The notes below the pieces were generated by a model. That model was not told the DNA's origin. It saw nothing but the letters and a program-made list of their open reading frames with translations, and searched no databases. Position numbers and translations under genes: made by a program. This document shows, one piece after another, positions 6,484 to 9,508 of a stretch of 9,508 bases of DNA (its first letter is position 1; each line of letters opens with the position of its first letter). This stretch comes from Flavobacteriales bacterium (GTDB lineage Bacteria; Bacteroidota; Bacteroidia; Flavobacteriales; BACL11), in contig JABHQB010000098.1 in assembly GCA_018695965.1 (NCBI GenBank), positions 1-9,508 of the forward strand. Direction: 5' to 3'.

Positions 6484-7914
6484 ATGACGGAAGAAGAATT
6501 AGTACTTAGTGCAACTCAGAAAGCTCTCAGGATAAATTTAGACACAAGTATCTATGGAAGTATGGTGGAAATTGGAGCTGGACAAGAGGTTGCTCGTCAA
6601 TTTTTCAGAGCAGGATCTGCTTCAGGAACTATTGCAAAAACTATGTCGGCATATGACAGAAATTTTTCTGATGCAATATACGGAAAAGAAGAACATGGAA
6701 GATATGTTTGTAAAAGTAGACTCTTAAACATGTTAGATCATGAATACTCTTTAATTGAAGAACGTCTAAAGACAGCAAATTCCCCAGATAGAAGATATTT
6801 CACTTTTGCAGATACTGTATCTACAATAAATTACGAGAAAACTAATAAGGGACATGGTTGGATTGGAGTGAGATTCCAAAAAAAATCAAACTCAGAACCA
6901 AATGACATTATTTTACATGTTAATCTGCATGACCAAGATGCAAAAATACAGCAAGAAACTATTGGTATCTTAGGAACCAACCTGCTTCATGCTTGTTTTT
7001 ATCAATCTGACCCAAAAGATATTTTAAAAGAATTGTACGACAATCTTTTCAGATCATCTATTGATATTGACATGGTACACTTTTATGGACCAGACTTTAA
7101 AGATATAGATAACAGACTTTTAAGCTTAACCCTGGTAAAAGAAAAAATGACTGATGGGGTTATTTTTACTCCTGATGGATTAAATCATCAACCATCAGAC
7201 ATCCTTCATCAGAAAAATATATTAGCACTTAGAGGTTCTTTTCGTCCAGTTACAAAAGTAAATATTGATATGCTAGAGAATGGTTTAGAGAAATTCTCTT
7301 CTGATAAAAAAGTTAAGAAAGAGGATATTCAGGTATTATTTGAAATTACATTAAGTAACCTAAAAACTGATGGAGATGTTGATGAACAAGATTTCTTAGA
7401 TAGAGTTGATATTTTATGTTCTCTTGGTTACACTGTAATGATCTCAAACTTCAGAAAATATTATAAAGTTATAGAGTATTTATCTCAATTTACACCAAAC
7501 AGAATGGGATTAATAATTGGTGTTGACAGCTTAATAGATATGTTTGAAGAAAAATATTACAGAAACTTAAACGGTGGAATAATGGAAGCATTTGGGATTA
7601 TTTTTACTAGAGATATTAAGATATATTTATATCCTTATAAACCAAATACAGAATCTGAATTATTAAACTCTAACAACATACCTATTCATCCAAGAGTGAA
7701 AGCTCTGTACGAATATTTATATAGAAACAAAAGAATTGAAGACTTAAATCATAACAAAAAAGTGCTCGGCATTTTCTCTAGAGAAGTATTAAAAAAAATA
7801 AATAATTGTGAAGAAGGAACTTGGGAACATATGGTTCCAGAAGGTGTTGATGAAATTATTAAAGAAAAATCCCTGTTTGGATGCTCTTGCGAATTTCCAT
7901 CAAAGAAAGATTAG
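6484..7914 (+). CDS. Conserved cytosolic protein of unknown function (476 residues)
   Basis: This protein has no signal peptide and no membrane segment, so it is probably cytosolic. I recognise it as a full-length member of a family found across Bacteroidota and some other phyla. The N-terminal block VEIGAGQEVARQFFRAG (28-44), continuing SASGTIAKTMSAYD (45-58), is the most conserved part. Further family-like stretches are HGWIGVRFQ, NIIALRGSFRPVTKVN-like sequence (here LALRGSFRPVTKVN), CSLGYTVMISNF, NGGIMEAFG and the end segment FSREVLKKI. From memory, database entries call relatives 'TonB-dependent receptor' or 'nicotinate-nucleotide adenylyltransferase'. The sequence supports neither: there is no barrel, plug or export signal, and no GxFxPxHxGH nucleotidyltransferase motif. 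A Cys-x-Cys (467, 469) sits at the C-terminus. The outer-membrane protein gene follows after 6 bp, so the two are probably one operon. Biochemical function is unknown. Confidence 0.88.
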   Translation: MTEEELVLSATQKALRINLDTSIYGSMVEIGAGQEVARQFFRAGSASGTIAKTMSAYDRNFSDAIYGKEEHGRYVCKSRLLNMLDHEYSLIEERLKTANSPDRRYFTFADTVSTINYEKTNKGHGWIGVRFQKKSNSEPNDIILHVNLHDQDAKIQQETIGILGTNLLHACFYQSDPKDILKELYDNLFRSSIDIDMVHFYGPDFKDIDNRLLSLTLVKEKMTDGVIFTPDGLNHQPSDILHQKNILALRGSFRPVTKVNIDMLENGLEKFSSDKKVKKEDIQVLFEITLSNLKTDGDVDEQDFLDRVDILCSLGYTVMISNFRKYYKVIEYLSQFTPNRMGLIIGVDSLIDMFEEKYYRNLNGGIMEAFGIIFTRDIKIYLYPYKPNTESELLNSNNIPIHPRVKALYEYLYRNKRIEDLNHNKKVLGIFSREVLKKINNCEEGTWEHMVPEGVDEIIKEKSLFGCSCEFPSKKD

Positions 7915-7920
7915 AATTTT

Positions 7921-9508
7921 ATGATTAAAAAAATATTTATTACATCTTTTATCCTTTTTTCAATATTTTCTTTCTCACAAGATAAAAAAGTGAATGGTTA
8001 TTCTGGTGCTACTAAATATAACAGCAACAAGAAAACCTTTAAAGGAACAGTTAGTGGTAAAATAATAGATGAAACCACAAAAGAAAATCTAGCTTATACA
8101 AATGTATCGCTAACAAATTTAAAGACTAATAAAATAGTTGAAGGAACGGTTACAGAAGAAAGGGGGAAGTTTAATTTTAATGACGTTGTTACTGGGAAAT
8201 ATAAGATTTCTATTAGTTTTATAGGATACACTACAAAGGAATTAGAGTTTGAACTTACAGGAAGTAAACCTGATTATAACTTCAAAAGAATTCTACTAAC
8301 TCCTTCTTCAAATAAAATTGCAGAAATAGAAATTAATGAAGAAAAAGCAATTTATGAAAACAAGATTGATAAGATTGTTTATAATCCTGAAAACGATATA
8401 AACCAAAGTGCAGACGATGCAACTGATGTACTCAGAAAAGCCCCTTTACTTTCTGTTGATTTAGATGGTAATGTTAGTTTAAGAGGAAGTAAAAACATCA
8501 AATTTTTAATAAATGGAAAAACTTCTGCATTTTTCTCTTCCGATGCGGCAACTGCTTTACAAATGATTCCAGCAGATCAAATAAAATCTGTAGAAGTTAT
8601 AACTAGTCCTGGAGCAAAATATGATGGTGAAGGTGATGCGGGAATTGTAAATATTATTACAAAAAAGAAAATAATTGATGGATATAAAGGAACTATTAGT
8701 GGTTCATTCGGAACAAGGGTAAACAGACAATCACTGAACTTAATGTTAGGAAAAGGAAGATTTGGACTTTCTGCTAAAGGAGGAGCACATTACAGTTGGC
8801 CAAGAATAGGTATTACTGATTATGAGAGAAAAGATTGGGATGCTTTAGAAGACACAAATACACTACTTAGAAATGGAGAAACTTATAGTCAGTGGATTGG
8901 ATACAGAGGTGGAATAGATATGTTTTATGATTTAAATGCATTTCAGTCTATCACTTCAAGCTTGTCATTTAGTGGAAGAGATAAATTTAATGATGATTCA
9001 ACACAAATAAAATATACTGGAATTGACACATCATATAATTACAAATCTATTCTGAATTCTACATCAGTAACCAACCAAGTAGAGTGGTCTTCTGACTTTA
9101 CAAAAAAGTTTGCTGATAATGAGGATAGAGAATTTAGCTTGGCATTTCAGATAAGTGGGGAGTTTGAAGATGAAGAAACAAAAATAAATGAAAACAATTC
9201 GTTAATTACTAACTTAAATGATGGAATAGGAATTGAAAAAACGTTCCAAATTGATTACACACATCCTTTCGGAAGAACAAAAAAGAAATATGAAGGAGGA
9301 GGAAGTGGGGAAAAAATGCAACAAAAATCAGAACATAGAGGAAGAATGGGTGGAGGAAAAAGAGGTTCTTCAGGATCTTCATCTGCAACAAATAAAATAG
9401 AAATCGGAGCAAAATATATAGATAGAGATAAGAATTTTGAATACTCTACTCAAGAAAATGACATTGTTCCATTATTACAACCTGAAGAAACATTTAATTA
9501 CAACCAAA
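7921..9508 (+). CDS. Outer-membrane beta-barrel / TonB-receptor-like protein, C-terminus beyond window
   Basis: I translated this by hand from ATG 7921: 529 complete codons, open to the window end. The signal peptide (1-20) ends FSFSQ, a typical flavobacterial cleavage site. Residues about 44-115 form a carboxypeptidase-regulatory-like domain (GKIIDETTKENLAYTNVSL, then GKFNF and ISFIGY). A plug domain spans about 145-250, with ADDATDVLRKAPLLSVD, VSLRGSKNIKFLING, IKSVEVITSPGAKYDGEG and AGIVNIITKK. Beta-strands of the barrel follow from about 251. This order fits the Bacteroidota 'outer membrane beta-barrel family' (OMP_b-brl_3 type), related to TonB-dependent transporters. Residues 452-490 are a Gly/Ser/Arg/Lys-rich insertion between two strands. 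The ligand is unknown; no SusD-like partner is visible in the window. The gene starts 6 bp after the 476-residue gene and has no promoter of its own that I can see. Confidence 0.92.
   Translation, partial: MIKKIFITSFILFSIFSFSQDKKVNGYSGATKYNSNKKTFKGTVSGKIIDETTKENLAYTNVSLTNLKTNKIVEGTVTEERGKFNFNDVVTGKYKISISFIGYTTKELEFELTGSKPDYNFKRILLTPSSNKIAEIEINEEKAIYENKIDKIVYNPENDINQSADDATDVLRKAPLLSVDLDGNVSLRGSKNIKFLINGKTSAFFSSDAATALQMIPADQIKSVEVITSPGAKYDGEGDAGIVNIITKKKIIDGYKGTISGSFGTRVNRQSLNLMLGKGRFGLSAKGGAHYSWPRIGITDYERKDWDALEDTNTLLRNGETYSQWIGYRGGIDMFYDLNAFQSITSSLSFSGRDKFNDDSTQIKYTGIDTSYNYKSILNSTSVTNQVEWSSDFTKKFADNEDREFSLAFQISGEFEDEETKINENNSLITNLNDGIGIEKTFQIDYTHPFGRTKKKYEGGGSGEKMQQKSEHRGRMGGGKRGSSGSSSATNKIEIGAKYIDRDKNFEYSTQENDIVPLLQPEETFNYNQ

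Noticed and set aside
6484..7914. Nicotinate-nucleotide adenylyltransferase or TonB receptor as the product of this gene
   Set aside because: No nucleotidyltransferase signature near the N-terminus, no signal peptide, plug or barrel strands; kept as unknown function.
9209..9412. Minus-strand open frame rich in Phe and Leu, looking like a membrane peptide
   Set aside because: It is the complement of the GGA/AAA/GAA-rich segment of the barrel gene, which reads as TCC/TTT/TTC, so the hydrophobicity is an artefact.

Overview
The window is AT-rich and gene-dense (longest intergenic gap about 95 bp) and reads as chromosomal DNA of a Bacteroidota bacterium, most likely Flavobacteriia. Four things point there: a secreted protease with a type IX secretion (T9SS) C-terminal sorting domain; a receptor with a carboxypeptidase-regulatory-like domain, a plug and a beta-barrel; a lipoprotein with a Cys-Asp-Lys-Glu-Glu start typical of flavobacterial surface lipoproteins; and promoter-like TAnnTTTG elements with no clear Shine-Dalgarno sequences. 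The genus cannot be fixed from the sequence alone.

Layout. Positions 1-783 (minus strand) hold pcm, a protein-L-isoaspartate methyltransferase, followed with an 11-nt overlap by a small PhnA-domain protein cut by the window edge. Positions 865-2632 (plus strand) hold a predicted surface lipoprotein of unknown function and, one base later, an NAD-dependent 3-hydroxybutyryl-CoA dehydrogenase. A strong symmetrical hairpin at 2638-2665 ends this unit and also the convergent minus-strand gene at 2669-5536, a 955-residue secreted M36 (fungalysin-type) metalloprotease. Upstream of the protease on the same strand, 5615-6388 encodes a PhnP-like metallo-beta-lactamase-fold phosphodiesterase. Divergent from it, 6484-7914 encodes a 476-residue conserved cytosolic protein of unknown biochemical function. 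Six bases later an outer-membrane beta-barrel/TonB-receptor-like protein begins at 7921 and runs off the window at 9508 without a stop.

How the genes relate. Three tight pairs look co-transcribed: pcm with the PhnA-domain gene, the lipoprotein with the dehydrogenase, and the 476-residue protein with the outer-membrane protein. Several products belong to the cell envelope or exterior (surface lipoprotein, secreted protease, outer-membrane barrel); the others are cytosolic maintenance or catabolic enzymes. I see no mobile element, CRISPR array, tRNA, rRNA, phage gene or recognisable defence system. The most interesting leads are the uncharacterised 476-residue protein paired with the outer-membrane protein, a Gly/Ser/Arg/Lys-rich insertion inside that barrel, and the uncharacterised surface lipoprotein coupled to a beta-oxidation-type enzyme.
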